The notes under the pieces were generated by a model. The model was not told the origin of the DNA. It saw nothing but the letters and a program-made list of their open reading frames with translations, and made no database searches. This document shows, one piece after another, positions 16,548-25,050 of a DNA stretch of 64,000 nt (its first letter is position 1; every line of letters starts with the position of its first letter). Both the position numbers and the translations under genes were made by a program. The stretch spans positions 682,001 through 746,000 of the forward strand of contig CBDHFN010000003.1 of the NCBI GenBank assembly GCA_965262605.1. Reading direction: 5' to 3'. This DNA is from CBDHFN01 sp965262605. GTDB lineage: Bacteria > Pseudomonadota > Alphaproteobacteria > JASGCL01.

Positions 16548-17308
16548 CTAAATACCCCGAAGACCTCAAATATTTTGTCAAATTCAATGAAAAACCCGCG
16601 CATCATGGCGGGTAATAACAATGAAAAAACGATGCCCCCGACCAAAACTTGTAAGGGTAATAATAAAATTTGCGATTGCACTTGGGGCATTAAGCGACCA
16701 ATAATACCGAAATAAAAATTTAATGGTATAAAAATCACGAAGAAAACGGCGGAAATTTGAAAGGCTAAAACAAATGTGGTATTGGCAATATCAATTAATT
16801 TTTCTGCCATATCGGCAAACATTACCCCTTCGCCCGGTGGGAAAATCGTGTATGAATTAATGATAACCTGTATCATGACTAAATGCACATCGGCACCAAT
16901 CACCATCGCCAAACCCACTAAGGTTAATAATACCGAATGCGGTGAAGCGGGCGTAATTAAACCCGGGGCAAGAAATTGTATGGAATTATAACCGGTTTGA
17001 ATGGAAATAAATAACCCCGCCATTTGCAAAATTTCAAAGAAAAACCGAAAACAAATGCCGATAAACAAGCCGATTGTTGCCTCGCTTAGCACTAATAAAA
17101 TTAAAGCTTCGTTCAACACGGGTTGGGCGGGTAAATTGATGGTCACTAAGGGGGTAAGCGTTAATGCAATGAATAAGCTAATTATTAAGCGCACTTGGGG
17201 ATTGACTGTTTGTTCGGAATAAAAAGGCAATTGCAAGAAAATTCCGCTGATGCGCACAAATATAATCATGATGCGATAAACATCGTAATTTAAAATTTCT
17301 TGCAACAT
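16544..17308 (-). CDS. fliR: Flagellar export apparatus protein FliR
   Basis: A 254-residue inner-membrane protein with six or so hydrophobic segments and the FliR pattern (early PFYSEQTVNPQVRL-like stretch, central FFFEILQMAGLFISIQTG, C-terminal SQILLLPLQVLVGGIVF). FliR forms the export gate core with FliP and FliQ. I chose ATG 17308 because GGAGAG lies about seven bases upstream; an upstream in-frame start would add 16 residues across the promoter region. It is the first gene of a two-gene unit with flhB. Confidence 0.92.
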   Translation of the reverse strand: MLQEILNYDVYRIMIIFVRISGIFLQLPFYSEQTVNPQVRLIISLFIALTLTPLVTINLPAQPVLNEALILLVLSEATIGLFIGICFRFFFEILQMAGLFISIQTGYNSIQFLAPGLITPASPHSVLLTLVGLAMVIGADVHLVMIQVIINSYTIFPPGEGVMFADMAEKLIDIANTTFVLAFQISAVFFVIFIPLNFYFGIIGRLMPQVQSQILLLPLQVLVGGIVFSLLLPAMMRGFFIEFDKIFEVFGVFR

Positions 17309-17349
17309 TATTTTCTCTCCAATTTTATTCTTATATAGTATCAAAAAAT

Positions 17350-17371
17350 ATTTCAAGAATTATCTTGAAAT
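17350..17371. promoter_or_regulatory. 22-base palindrome between fliR and the lipoprotein gene
   Basis: ATTTCAAGA (17350-17358) and TCTTGAAAT (17363-17371) form a perfect inverted repeat with a four-base centre. It lies between two divergent genes, 42 bases before the fliR start and 55 before the lipoprotein start, as expected for a dimeric regulator site. The regulator is unknown. Confidence 0.4.
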
Positions 17372-17426
17372 AATTAAAAATTATGGGTAAAATGAAAACT
17401 AATAATTACCAAAGAAAAGAGAGACT

Positions 17427-17693
17427 ATGAAAAATATAATTATCCTAACCGCCCTTACAGGTTTAGCCGCATGCGCCACACAAAAATTAGATATTCAATC
17501 TGATGCTGGTGCAACATGCAAAATTAGCAACGATAAAAATAATCTCACCATTCAATCGCCCGCTTCGGTGCAAGTTTATAAGGGCTTAAATAACCTTGAA
17601 ATTGCATGCAGTAAAGACGGCAAACAAGGCAAAATTATTTTGCCGCCCGTTGATAATGGCGTATCAGGCGTGGTGCAAGTAAAATTGCAATAG
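17427..17693 (+). CDS. Small lipoprotein of unknown function
   Basis: An 88-residue protein. The N terminus has a short hydrophobic leader and a lipobox (LAAC, lipidated Cys16), so it is probably an envelope lipoprotein. Mature cysteines near residues 31 and 59 could form a disulfide. The rest is polar with predicted beta character and resembles no family I recognise. A GAGAG ribosome site precedes the ATG. The TAG stop overlaps the GTG start of the glycosyltransferase gene by one base, indicating an operon. Confidence 0.75.
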   Translation: MKNIIILTALTGLAACATQKLDIQSDAGATCKISNDKNNLTIQSPASVQVYKGLNNLEIACSKDGKQGKIILPPVDNGVSGVVQVKLQ

Positions 17694-19096
17694 TGGCTGA
17701 AATTCACGAATATCAGCTAATTGCCAATAATATTTTGGAGGATTTGCGGCAAGCAAACCCCAAACAAGCAATGTTTAATTGGCTAATTCACCAAGATTCC
17801 CAGATTTTAGAATCGCAATTATTGGGCGTGGAAGTTTTGCACCGATTAGGTTTTGTGAATAAAGCCGATAAGATTTTAAAATCTTGCCAAGCAAAATTCC
17901 CCGACCAAGCGCAAAATATGGCGTTTTTTTTGCGTCTTTTGGCGGAACAAGCCAAATTTAATAATCAACCCCCATTGCAAGAATATTATTTACGGCGGAT
18001 TTTAGCGTTAGAGCCAAATAATGCCAAACATTATTATAATTTAACCCTAAAATTATTGCAAAATGGCAATTTTACCGACGCCGAATCGCTGATAAATATT
18101 GGCAAGTCTTGCCCAAATGCGAAACCCGAAGAATTTGCGCATTTGCAAGCTTATTATTATCTTTACCAAGGCGATGGCGCGCGCGGTTATGCCTTATATG
18201 CCCCTGATACGAATAATTCCATCAACATGATTTACCAATTAAGCCAATCAAAAAAATGGCACGGCGAAAATCACCCGAATAGTTCCTTGGGTGTCATGGG
18301 CGTATATGGTTTGGGCGATGTTTTAGGTTATTGCCGATATTTTGCCGATTTACGCGAATTTTTTCATGGCAAATTAATTGGGTTTTTTCGTGGTTCCTTA
18401 GTGGAATTAATCAAAAATCAAGGAATTTTTGACGAAGTTTATGGATATGGCGATGATGATCATCAGCAATTACCCCGCACGGATTATCTGATAATGGCGC
18501 ATCATTTAAGTTCCATCATAACCACCCAAGCCCCCAAGGGTTTTTACCTAAAATTATCGGATAAAAAAAGCCAATATTGGCGTGAAAAAGTCAAAAATTC
18601 AGCCCAAGGCAAGAAATCAGTCGGCATTGTTTGGACGCGCAACCCCAATGATAAAGAAATAATTTTTGATAATAATGACATGACAAGATCCATCAATATC
18701 GCGGATTTTGCCCCCTTAATTAATCACCCAGATATTCAAGTTTATTCGTTGTTAAACGGCACGGAATCGTTGAAAAACCCGTCTTATCCGCCAATTTTAC
18801 GGCAAAAAATTATTGATTATACCGATGAATGCCATAATATTGACGATGCGGCGCATCTTTGCGTGGCTTGCGATTTCGTCGTGTCAGTTTGCACCATGAT
18901 GATTAATTTATGCGGCGCAATCGGCAAAGATGCCACCGTATTATTACATAACGACCATGGTTATCCATGGGGGGATAAAAATGGTGCGCATTCGTGGTAT
19001 CCGAATATCCAGCGAATTTGGGTTGATGAAAATGGTTGGCAAAGCGCCATCGCACAAATGATGCAAAATTGGGGAATCACGGCAAATGGCGAATAA
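17693..19096 (+). CDS. TPR-domain glycosyltransferase, GT9/GT41-like
   Basis: A 467-residue protein. The N-terminal half (about 1-180) is helical with tetratricopeptide-like repeats (for example YLRRILALEPNNAKHYYNL). The C-terminal half resembles the ADP-heptose-type glycosyltransferase fold: KSVGIVWTRNP near residue 303 and a late VVSVCTMMINLCGAIGK segment that matches the family's nucleotide-sugar site (usually VISVDTSVAHLAGALGK, here Cys in place of Asp). Such proteins glycosylate proteins or surface polymers. The start is GTG at 17693, coupled to the lipoprotein stop. It overlaps the next gene by 11 bases. Acceptor and sugar are unknown. Confidence 0.65.
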   Translation: MAEIHEYQLIANNILEDLRQANPKQAMFNWLIHQDSQILESQLLGVEVLHRLGFVNKADKILKSCQAKFPDQAQNMAFFLRLLAEQAKFNNQPPLQEYYLRRILALEPNNAKHYYNLTLKLLQNGNFTDAESLINIGKSCPNAKPEEFAHLQAYYYLYQGDGARGYALYAPDTNNSINMIYQLSQSKKWHGENHPNSSLGVMGVYGLGDVLGYCRYFADLREFFHGKLIGFFRGSLVELIKNQGIFDEVYGYGDDDHQQLPRTDYLIMAHHLSSIITTQAPKGFYLKLSDKKSQYWREKVKNSAQGKKSVGIVWTRNPNDKEIIFDNNDMTRSINIADFAPLINHPDIQVYSLLNGTESLKNPSYPPILRQKIIDYTDECHNIDDAAHLCVACDFVVSVCTMMINLCGAIGKDATVLLHNDHGYPWGDKNGAHSWYPNIQRIWVDENGWQSAIAQMMQNWGITANGE

Positions 19097-20279
19097 AATT
19101 ATTCAAGCAGATATATTAATTTCTGGCGGGGGCTTGGCGGGTATGACTTGCGCCATCGCCCTTAATGATGCAGGCTTTAAGGTTGCGTTAATTGAGCAAG
19201 CTGATTATGAAAAAAACCTTGCACCGCATTATGACGGGCGGGCTTTGGCAATTTCGGGGGCGCCGTGGCAATTTTTAGAAAAATTAGGCGTATCCCAGCT
19301 TTGCCAAGAATATGCCAATCCGATTGAGCAAATTCGCGTTGTAGATGCCGATAATTTCCATGGGGTTTGCCCGTTATTTACGCATTTTTCGGCATCAGAA
19401 ATTCAGCATGAGAATTTTGGCTTTATCATTGAATCGCGGGCATTGCGCTTTGCTTTAATCAGTAAAATTCGGGAAAATCGCGATATTATTGTGATTAATT
19501 CGGATAAAATACGCGAATCTTTCGTTGATTCGGGTGCTGTCTTAATCACCACCAATAATGGCATTAAGTTGCAGGCAAGCTTGTTAATTCTTGCCGAAGG
19601 CAGGCAATCGGCGTTGGCACGGCAATTGGGTTTTTTATATGCCCATAATGATTATCAGCAAGTTGCTATGGTTAGCACTATCCAAGCGAATCGCCATCAC
19701 GGCAATGTCGCGGTAGAGCAATTCATGCCGTCTGGTCCCTTTGCCATGTTGCCGATGAGCGATAACCGCATGAATATAGTTTGGACGGAAAGCGCGAAAA
19801 ATGCACAAATTTATCAAAAGCTTAATGATGATGATTATTTTAATATGTTGCGCGACAGGTTTGGCGATTGGCTCGGCGAAATTAAACCGATTGCGGGGCG
19901 ATTTTATTATCCGATTATCATAAACCATGCGCTTGAATATACTAAGAACCGCATTGCCCTAATTGCCGATAGTGCCCATGCGGTGCATCCAGTCGCCGGG
20001 CAGGGTTTTAATTTGGGGTTGCGCGATATTAAAAGCCTAAGCGAAATTTTGGTCGCGGCAAAAAATAACCATGCAGATTTTGGTTTAAGCCCCGTGCTTA
20101 GTCAATATAATAATGCTGTGCTTCATAATAATCAAAATATGATAATGGCAACTGATGCGCTGGTACGGCTTTTTTCCAACGCTAATCCTGTGATTAAATC
20201 TGCGCGCCGTTTGGGATTATGGGGGTTTAATCAGTGGCATGATGCGAAAAAATTTATGATGCGCACCGCTTCGTCTTAA
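19086..20279 (+). CDS. UbiH/UbiF/COQ6 family FAD-dependent hydroxylase
   Basis: A 397-residue flavoprotein. It has the N-terminal dinucleotide motif SGGGLAGM (13-20), the family motif DGRALAIS (about 49-56) and the C-terminal FAD motif ADSAHAVHPVAGQGFNLGLR (about 292-311). These mark ubiquinone-biosynthesis monooxygenases, which hydroxylate the aromatic ring of polyprenylphenols at the membrane. Which ring position it modifies cannot be assigned; alphaproteobacteria often use one enzyme for several positions. It overlaps the glycosyltransferase by 11 bases. The first structured repeat starts about 40 bases after its stop. Confidence 0.85.
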   Translation: MANKIIQADILISGGGLAGMTCAIALNDAGFKVALIEQADYEKNLAPHYDGRALAISGAPWQFLEKLGVSQLCQEYANPIEQIRVVDADNFHGVCPLFTHFSASEIQHENFGFIIESRALRFALISKIRENRDIIVINSDKIRESFVDSGAVLITTNNGIKLQASLLILAEGRQSALARQLGFLYAHNDYQQVAMVSTIQANRHHGNVAVEQFMPSGPFAMLPMSDNRMNIVWTESAKNAQIYQKLNDDDYFNMLRDRFGDWLGEIKPIAGRFYYPIIINHALEYTKNRIALIADSAHAVHPVAGQGFNLGLRDIKSLSEILVAAKNNHADFGLSPVLSQYNNAVLHNNQNMIMATDALVRLFSNANPVIKSARRLGLWGFNQWHDAKKFMMRTASS

Positions 20280-20318
20280 CATAACATTGCCCAGATTTTT
20301 ATGGCTAATTAATATAAT

Positions 20319-20500
20319 ATACCCTGATTCCCCAATAGTATTAAAAATTATCATCGCTAACGGGATTTAATATTTTAAGTTTAAGGGGGATTTTTTCTCT
20401 GTGCTAACGCAACAGCTCAAAATCCCCCTTAACAACCCCCTTTATAGTCAAAATTTGACCAAGTGATTTATTTTAAATCACTTGGGTATTTTGACTAAAT
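20319..20500 (+). repeat. Structured intergenic repeat, copy 1
   Basis: About 180 bases, closely matched by 24695-24940 in the same orientation. Shared parts include ACCCTGATTCCCCAATAG, a TTAAAAATTATCATC block, CTGTGCTAACGCAACAGCT and the terminal hairpin. Hairpin A: TTAAGGGGGATTTT (20381-20394) pairs perfectly with AAAATCCCCCTTAA (20419-20432), with the conserved segment in the loop. Hairpin B: 20446-20496, arms starting AGTCAAAAT and ending TTTTGACT around a TTTAnTTTAAA centre. It contains no gene and lies between the ubiH-like and collagen-fibre genes. Confidence 0.8.
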
Positions 20501-20557
20501 CCTCTTGAAAATTCTTTATTTGTTCTTATATTGTTCTTTAACAACCAAGGAACAATC

Positions 20558-22510
20558 ATGACTCAATATAACCCGATTCAATTTATAAAATATACCGCCA
20601 ACGGCACAAATCGCGATTTTGATTTTTCGTTTAGCGCGAATAATTTAGAAGCATTGCGCATTATTAATGAAAATGCGGTTGATTATAATAATTATACTAT
20701 TGCTATTTCGCCTTCGGGTGGTGGCAGGGTTTCATTTAATAGCGCCCCAGCAATCGGTGCCATCATCATAATTTATTATCAAGAAATTGCTGGTCCCATC
20801 ACGGATTTTAGCGCAAATAATCGGCTTGATGTGCAAAGTTTAAATAGTGAAATTACGCATATTCATAATATTATTGCCAATCATCAAGAAAAAATTACCC
20901 GTGCCCTGCATGCACCTTTTGGGGAAATTGGCGTGAATTTAGAATTGCCAAGCAAAAATAACCGCAAAAGCAAATTATTAGGATTTGATGCTAATGGTTT
21001 GCCTATCAGCGTGGATATGGCAAATATTAATACTTCACCCGCAATGCAGGGGCTTAAAGGCGATAAAGGCGATAAAGGCGATAAAGGCGACACGGGCGCA
21101 ACGGGTGCAACAGGTGCGCAAGGCATTCAAGGGCTTAAAGGTGATAAAGGCGACACGGGTGCAACAGGTGCGCAAGGCATTCAAGGGCTTAAAGGTGATA
21201 AAGGCGACACGGGCGCAACGGGTGCGCAAGGCATTCAAGGGCTTAAAGGTGATAAAGGTGAGACGGGCGCAACGGGCGCAACGGGCGCAACGGGTGCGCA
21301 GGGCATTCAGGGACTTAAAGGTGAAAAAGGCGATACGCTTATTGTGGATTCTTCTGGCGGGCAAGGAATACAAGGTCCCAAAGGTGATACGGGTGAACAA
21401 GGCTTGCAAGGGATTCAAGGGATTCAAGGGTTAAAAGGTGATAAGGGCGACACAGGCGCAACAGGCGCAACAGGTGCAACGGGTGCACAAGGTCTCAAAG
21501 GTGATAAGGGCGATACGGGTGCGACTGGTGCGACTGGTGCGCAAGGCATTCAAGGTATTCAAGGGCTTAAAGGTGATAAAGGCGACACGGGCGCAACTGG
21601 TGCTACGGGTGCTACTGGCGCATCTGGAACTACTTATACAAGTCTTAACCCATTAAATTTAGCATCTGGTGGCACTGGTGTTACTAATTTATCCGATGTT
21701 TATATTAATTTCTTGGAATATGGTAAGCCTTATTCTATAACGGCAAGCAATAATAAACATTCCATCACGCCCGCCATGGTGGCAAAGTCGGTGAATATTG
21801 ATTTAACGGAATCATCAAACGGCATTTATTTGCCGTCATTAAGCGATGTGCCGAATGGTTGGTTTGTTGATTTAATTATTAATAATTCACGAAGCTATAG
21901 TGCCGCCACGGATTATACGCAAATTGGTGTGCCGATTTATGCGGGCGGGATTATTACAACTGGAAGCTTACCATTTCAATTAAATGGGGGTGTTTATTAT
22001 GAAATTATCACGCTTGGGCGCGGTGAAATTATCAGATTCACGAAACTAGACAGCAAATATATTGGCAGAGTTTTAAATTCGGGGCAAATTTTGCGCAGCA
22101 AATTTAAAATGCCATCTTCGGCAGTTGTCTCAAAAGCCGCCAATACCGAACATGCCCTTGATTTATCTGTAAAAACCAGCGGTTTTGCCCAAGATGCGTT
22201 TTTTTATAATACCACAGCTAAGGAAATTAATATACCCTTGGTTGGCAGTTATATTATTTCATTTGGTGTGTATTTAAGCGCCGCCACGACAAATTTATTT
22301 ACCAGCAAATTATACTTAAATAATGTTGATTATGGGTTTGATTTTGGATATAGTGGCAATGCGCCCACCAATGCCATGCAATATTACAGCGGCATGATGA
22401 CATTTACATTTAATCAATATCAAAAAATTAAATTTACCATCAAGGGCACCGAAACATGGTCAATTGACGAAGCAAAATCATGGATTACAATTGATTTTAT
22501 CAAACGATAA
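20558..22510 (+). CDS. Tail-fibre-like collagen-repeat protein with C1q-like head
   Basis: About 650 residues in three parts. Residues 1-155 resemble the T7 tail-fibre N-terminal domain: NGTNRDFDFSF, then IIYYQEIAGPITDF, then an LPSKNNRKSKLLGFDANG segment, which is the usual join to a stalk. Residues about 165-357 are collagen-like Gly-X-Y triplets (GDKGDTGATGAQGIQ type), broken once by LIVDSSGG. The C-terminal 130-150 residues form a beta-rich region resembling C1q/TNF-type trimeric heads. I chose ATG 20558, preceded by AAGGA. No phage structural gene lies nearby. No signal peptide is seen, so the export route is unclear. Likely a trimeric surface or particle fibre. Confidence 0.75.
   Translation: MTQYNPIQFIKYTANGTNRDFDFSFSANNLEALRIINENAVDYNNYTIAISPSGGGRVSFNSAPAIGAIIIIYYQEIAGPITDFSANNRLDVQSLNSEITHIHNIIANHQEKITRALHAPFGEIGVNLELPSKNNRKSKLLGFDANGLPISVDMANINTSPAMQGLKGDKGDKGDKGDTGATGATGAQGIQGLKGDKGDTGATGAQGIQGLKGDKGDTGATGAQGIQGLKGDKGETGATGATGATGAQGIQGLKGEKGDTLIVDSSGGQGIQGPKGDTGEQGLQGIQGIQGLKGDKGDTGATGATGATGAQGLKGDKGDTGATGATGAQGIQGIQGLKGDKGDTGATGATGATGASGTTYTSLNPLNLASGGTGVTNLSDVYINFLEYGKPYSITASNNKHSITPAMVAKSVNIDLTESSNGIYLPSLSDVPNGWFVDLIINNSRSYSAATDYTQIGVPIYAGGIITTGSLPFQLNGGVYYEIITLGRGEIIRFTKLDSKYIGRVLNSGQILRSKFKMPSSAVVSKAANTEHALDLSVKTSGFAQDAFFYNTTAKEINIPLVGSYIISFGVYLSAATTNLFTSKLYLNNVDYGFDFGYSGNAPTNAMQYYSGMMTFTFNQYQKIKFTIKGTETWSIDEAKSWITIDFIKR
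21049..21632 (+). repeat. Collagen-coding tandem repeat tract
   Basis: Nine-base Gly-X-Y-coding units assemble into longer near-identical blocks of about 54-63 bases, each reading GIQGLKGDKGDTGATGAQ or similar. The blocks are close enough at DNA level to allow slippage or recombination, so stalk length may vary between strains. The triplet pattern is interrupted once at about 21336-21360. Confidence 0.85.
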
Positions 22511-22542
22511 CAATATCAACAATTATCGGAATTGGGTAATTA

Positions 22543-23631
22543 TTATTGCTTTAATATATCAGATATTCTTGCAATTTCTTGTGCGGTTAAATAAGGGTGA
22601 AATGGAATAGAAAAAATCTTATCTGCCACCGATTCGGCGATGGCTAATGTCCGCGAAATCTTACAAATTTTTTGATAGGCTGGTTGCTGATGCACGCAAA
22701 TCGGGTAATGCACGGCGGTTGGAATCGCGTGTTTTTGCAAATTGCTGATAATTTCATCGCGATTATTAGCTAACAAGCAAAATTGCGCCCAAACGCTGGT
22801 GCGGTTATCGGCGATAATTGGTGGTGTAATTTGGGGAATATCCGCCAATAAAGCTTGAAATTGCGCGCCAATTTGCTGACGAATTGCAATTTCTTGCGCA
22901 AAAATAGTCATTTTGGCTAAGATTATCGCGCATTGTAAAGTATCCATGCGCCCGCCCAAGCCAATGCGTGTATGGTAATAACGGCGCTCTTGCCCATGGG
23001 TGCGGATTTCACGGCATATTTGTGCCATGGTATCATTATTGGTAAAAATCGCGCCACCATCACCATAACAACCCAATGGTTTTGAAGGAAAAAAACTAGT
23101 GCATCCAAAATCGCTTAAGGCACATGAATATTTATCATAATATTTTGCCCCAAAACTTTGGGCGCCATCTTCAATGACTATAAGCCCATGTTGCGTGGCA
23201 ATTTCATTAATTTCATTCATGTTGCTTACTTGCCCAAATAATGACACGGGCATGATGGCTTTGGTTTTTTTGCTTATCGCTTGGGGGATTAATTCATGAT
23301 TAATATTATAAGAAACGGGGTCAATATCAACCAAAACTGGCACCGCACCCAATAAAGCAATGACTTCGGCGGTGGCAATAAAAGTAAATGGCGTGGTGAT
23401 AATTTCATCACCGCGCTTAATTCCCATCGCCATTAAAGCAATCAACAAGGCTTCCGTGCCTGAACTTACCGTGATGCAATGTTTTACCTTAATAAAATCA
23501 CTAAGCACTTGTTCGCATTCTTTGACTTCATTACCCATAATATATTGCCCGTGGTCAAGCACTTGATTAATACGGGATTGAACTTCATTTTTAAGCCTTG
23601 CATATTGGCTTTGTAAATCAATAAACTGCAT
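22543..23631 (-). CDS. wbpE: DegT-family aminotransferase, WbpE-like
   Basis: A 362-residue PLP enzyme. The PLP lysine is Lys184 in FFPSKPLGCYGDGGA, preceded by SSGTEALLIALMA and VIEDGAQSFGA. The sequence follows the WbpE/WlbC subgroup closely, which aminates UDP-3-keto-GlcNAcA to UDP-3-amino-GlcNAcA. Its gene lies two bases after the WlbA/WbpB-like dehydrogenase gene; those two enzymes act in sequence. The acetyltransferase (WbpD) and C6 dehydrogenase (WbpA) are not in the window. The ribosome site AAGG overlaps the end of wbpB. It converges on the collagen-fibre gene. Confidence 0.85.
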   Translation of the reverse strand: MQFIDLQSQYARLKNEVQSRINQVLDHGQYIMGNEVKECEQVLSDFIKVKHCITVSSGTEALLIALMAMGIKRGDEIITTPFTFIATAEVIALLGAVPVLVDIDPVSYNINHELIPQAISKKTKAIMPVSLFGQVSNMNEINEIATQHGLIVIEDGAQSFGAKYYDKYSCALSDFGCTSFFPSKPLGCYGDGGAIFTNNDTMAQICREIRTHGQERRYYHTRIGLGGRMDTLQCAIILAKMTIFAQEIAIRQQIGAQFQALLADIPQITPPIIADNRTSVWAQFCLLANNRDEIISNLQKHAIPTAVHYPICVHQQPAYQKICKISRTLAIAESVADKIFSIPFHPYLTAQEIARISDILKQ

Positions 23632-23633
23632 GA

Positions 23634-24677
23634 TTATAACCTTAATGGTAATGAAATTTTTTTATTTTCGCGCCCCGATAAATAAGCCGCAATTAATATT
23701 TCCAATGTTTTTAAGCCCTCGCGCCCATCGGTATATGCTTCACATTCACCGCGTAAATGCCCCAAAACATTTTGATAATAAATCGGATGCCCAAAACCAT
23801 AAACCGAAGTTGTTTGATAATTAGCTTCTTTAATTTGTTCGTCTTCGGGGCGCGAATCGCTAAATCGCCATTCTAAAATTTCATTAACCGCCAAACCACC
23901 AATACGCGCCGTGCCTTTTTCGCCTAAAATTGTGATGCTGCCTTCAAGATTTTTATCATAAGTGCACATGGTTACATTCACACTGCCCAAAGTGCCGTTG
24001 CGCCATTTAACCAAACATACGCCTGTATCTTCAACTTCAATATTGCGCGCCATCGTGGAATATTGGGCATACACCGATTCAACTGGTCCAATTAACCAAT
24101 CTAATAAATCAAAATAATGGCTGGCTTGATTCATAAATGCGCCACCATCAAATTCCCAAGTGCCCCGCCATTTTGCCGCATCGTAATATGCTTGGTCGCG
24201 TTGCCAAAAAACATTAATTTGCACCATATATATGCGCCCGAATCGTTTTTGCGCCACCGCATTTTTTAAGTATTGCAGGGTTTTATTAAACCGATTTTGC
24301 TTCACAACATATAAATTCACGCCATTTTTATCGCAAGCATTCACCATGTCCAAGCCGTCTTGCCATTTAGTTGCCATGGGTTTTTCGGTAATTACATGTT
24401 TTTTATGGTCGGCGCAAATTATTGTTTGGGCGGCGTGTATGCCACTTGGCGTGGTTAATACCACAACATCGGCATGGGATTTTTGACATAAATCGTGAAT
24501 ATTATCAAAACCTTGAACATTTTGGGCTTTTGTTGCTTTGGTTAATTTTTCGCTATCATTATCGCAAAGTGCGACTAATTCACAATAATCGCCATTATTG
24601 GCGATGGCTTTATAATGATTTTCAGCGATTCGCCCGCAACCGACCAAACCTATTTTAATTTTTTGCATGTTTTTCAT
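23634..24677 (-). CDS. wbpB: Gfo/Idh/MocA oxidoreductase, WbpB/WlbA-like
   Basis: A 347-residue NAD-dependent dehydrogenase with the N-terminal GLVGCGRIAENH motif, the EKP catalytic motif in ITEKPMA, and WlbA-type signatures QNRFNKTLQY, INVFWQRDQAYYD, WRGTWEFDGGAFMNQ and GHPIYYQNVL. This subgroup oxidises C3 of UDP-GlcNAcA before WbpE-type amination. The start may be ATG 24677 or ATG 24668; AGGG immediately before 24677 fits the second better by spacing. It is the first gene of a two-gene operon with wbpE. The second structured repeat begins about 20 bases upstream. Confidence 0.85.
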   Translation of the reverse strand: MKNMQKIKIGLVGCGRIAENHYKAIANNGDYCELVALCDNDSEKLTKATKAQNVQGFDNIHDLCQKSHADVVVLTTPSGIHAAQTIICADHKKHVITEKPMATKWQDGLDMVNACDKNGVNLYVVKQNRFNKTLQYLKNAVAQKRFGRIYMVQINVFWQRDQAYYDAAKWRGTWEFDGGAFMNQASHYFDLLDWLIGPVESVYAQYSTMARNIEVEDTGVCLVKWRNGTLGSVNVTMCTYDKNLEGSITILGEKGTARIGGLAVNEILEWRFSDSRPEDEQIKEANYQTTSVYGFGHPIYYQNVLGHLRGECEAYTDGREGLKTLEILIAAYLSGRENKKISLPLRL

Positions 24678-24694
24678 CCCTATTTTCCATCCCT

Positions 24695-24940
24695 ATACCC
24701 TGACTCCCCAATAGTGTTAAAAATTATCATCACTAACGAGATTAAATATTTTAAGTTTAAGTGGGATTTTTTCTCTGTGCTAACGCAACAGCTCTGACAT
24801 CAGGGCTTGAAATAACCTTTTGGTTATTTCAAATGCAAATTGATAAAATCAATTTGCGCCCTTCAACCCGTTAAAAACCCCCTTATACTCAAAATTTGAC
24901 CAATAGATTTATTTTAAATCTATTGGGTATTTTGAGTATA
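24695..24940 (+). repeat. Structured intergenic repeat, copy 2
   Basis: Same family and orientation as 20319-20500 but longer. The 3' arm of hairpin A is replaced by about 80 bases holding two perfect hairpins: TTGAAATAACC (24807-24817) with GGTTATTTCAA (24822-24832), and GCAAATTGAT (24835-24844) with ATCAATTTGC (24848-24857). The terminal hairpin B (24884-24940) keeps its pairing although its sequence differs from copy 1: CAATAGATT/AATCTATTG replaces CAAGTGATT/AATCACTTG, and TACTC/GAGTA replaces TAGTC/GACTA. Confidence 0.8.
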
Positions 24941-25050
24941 TATCAACAATTACATTTAATATAAAAAATAATTGGTTAATTTTCAAGAAAAATTTTTCTT
25001 TTTTTCAATCAAGATTAAAATCATGCAATAATCACGCAATACCTCGTTCC

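Noticed and set aside
21035..21427. Minus-strand frame of about 130 codons in the collagen tract
   Set aside because: Periodic composition created by reading the Gly-X-Y repeats backwards; the same holds for the alternative plus-strand frames there.
20558..22510. A prophage around the tail-fibre-like gene
   Set aside because: No capsid, portal, terminase, tail or lysis genes and no integrase in the neighbourhood; neighbours are metabolic.
24985..25000. 16-base A/T-rich palindrome as terminator of hbd
   Set aside because: Stem of A-T pairs only with no loop; too weak to support a terminator call.
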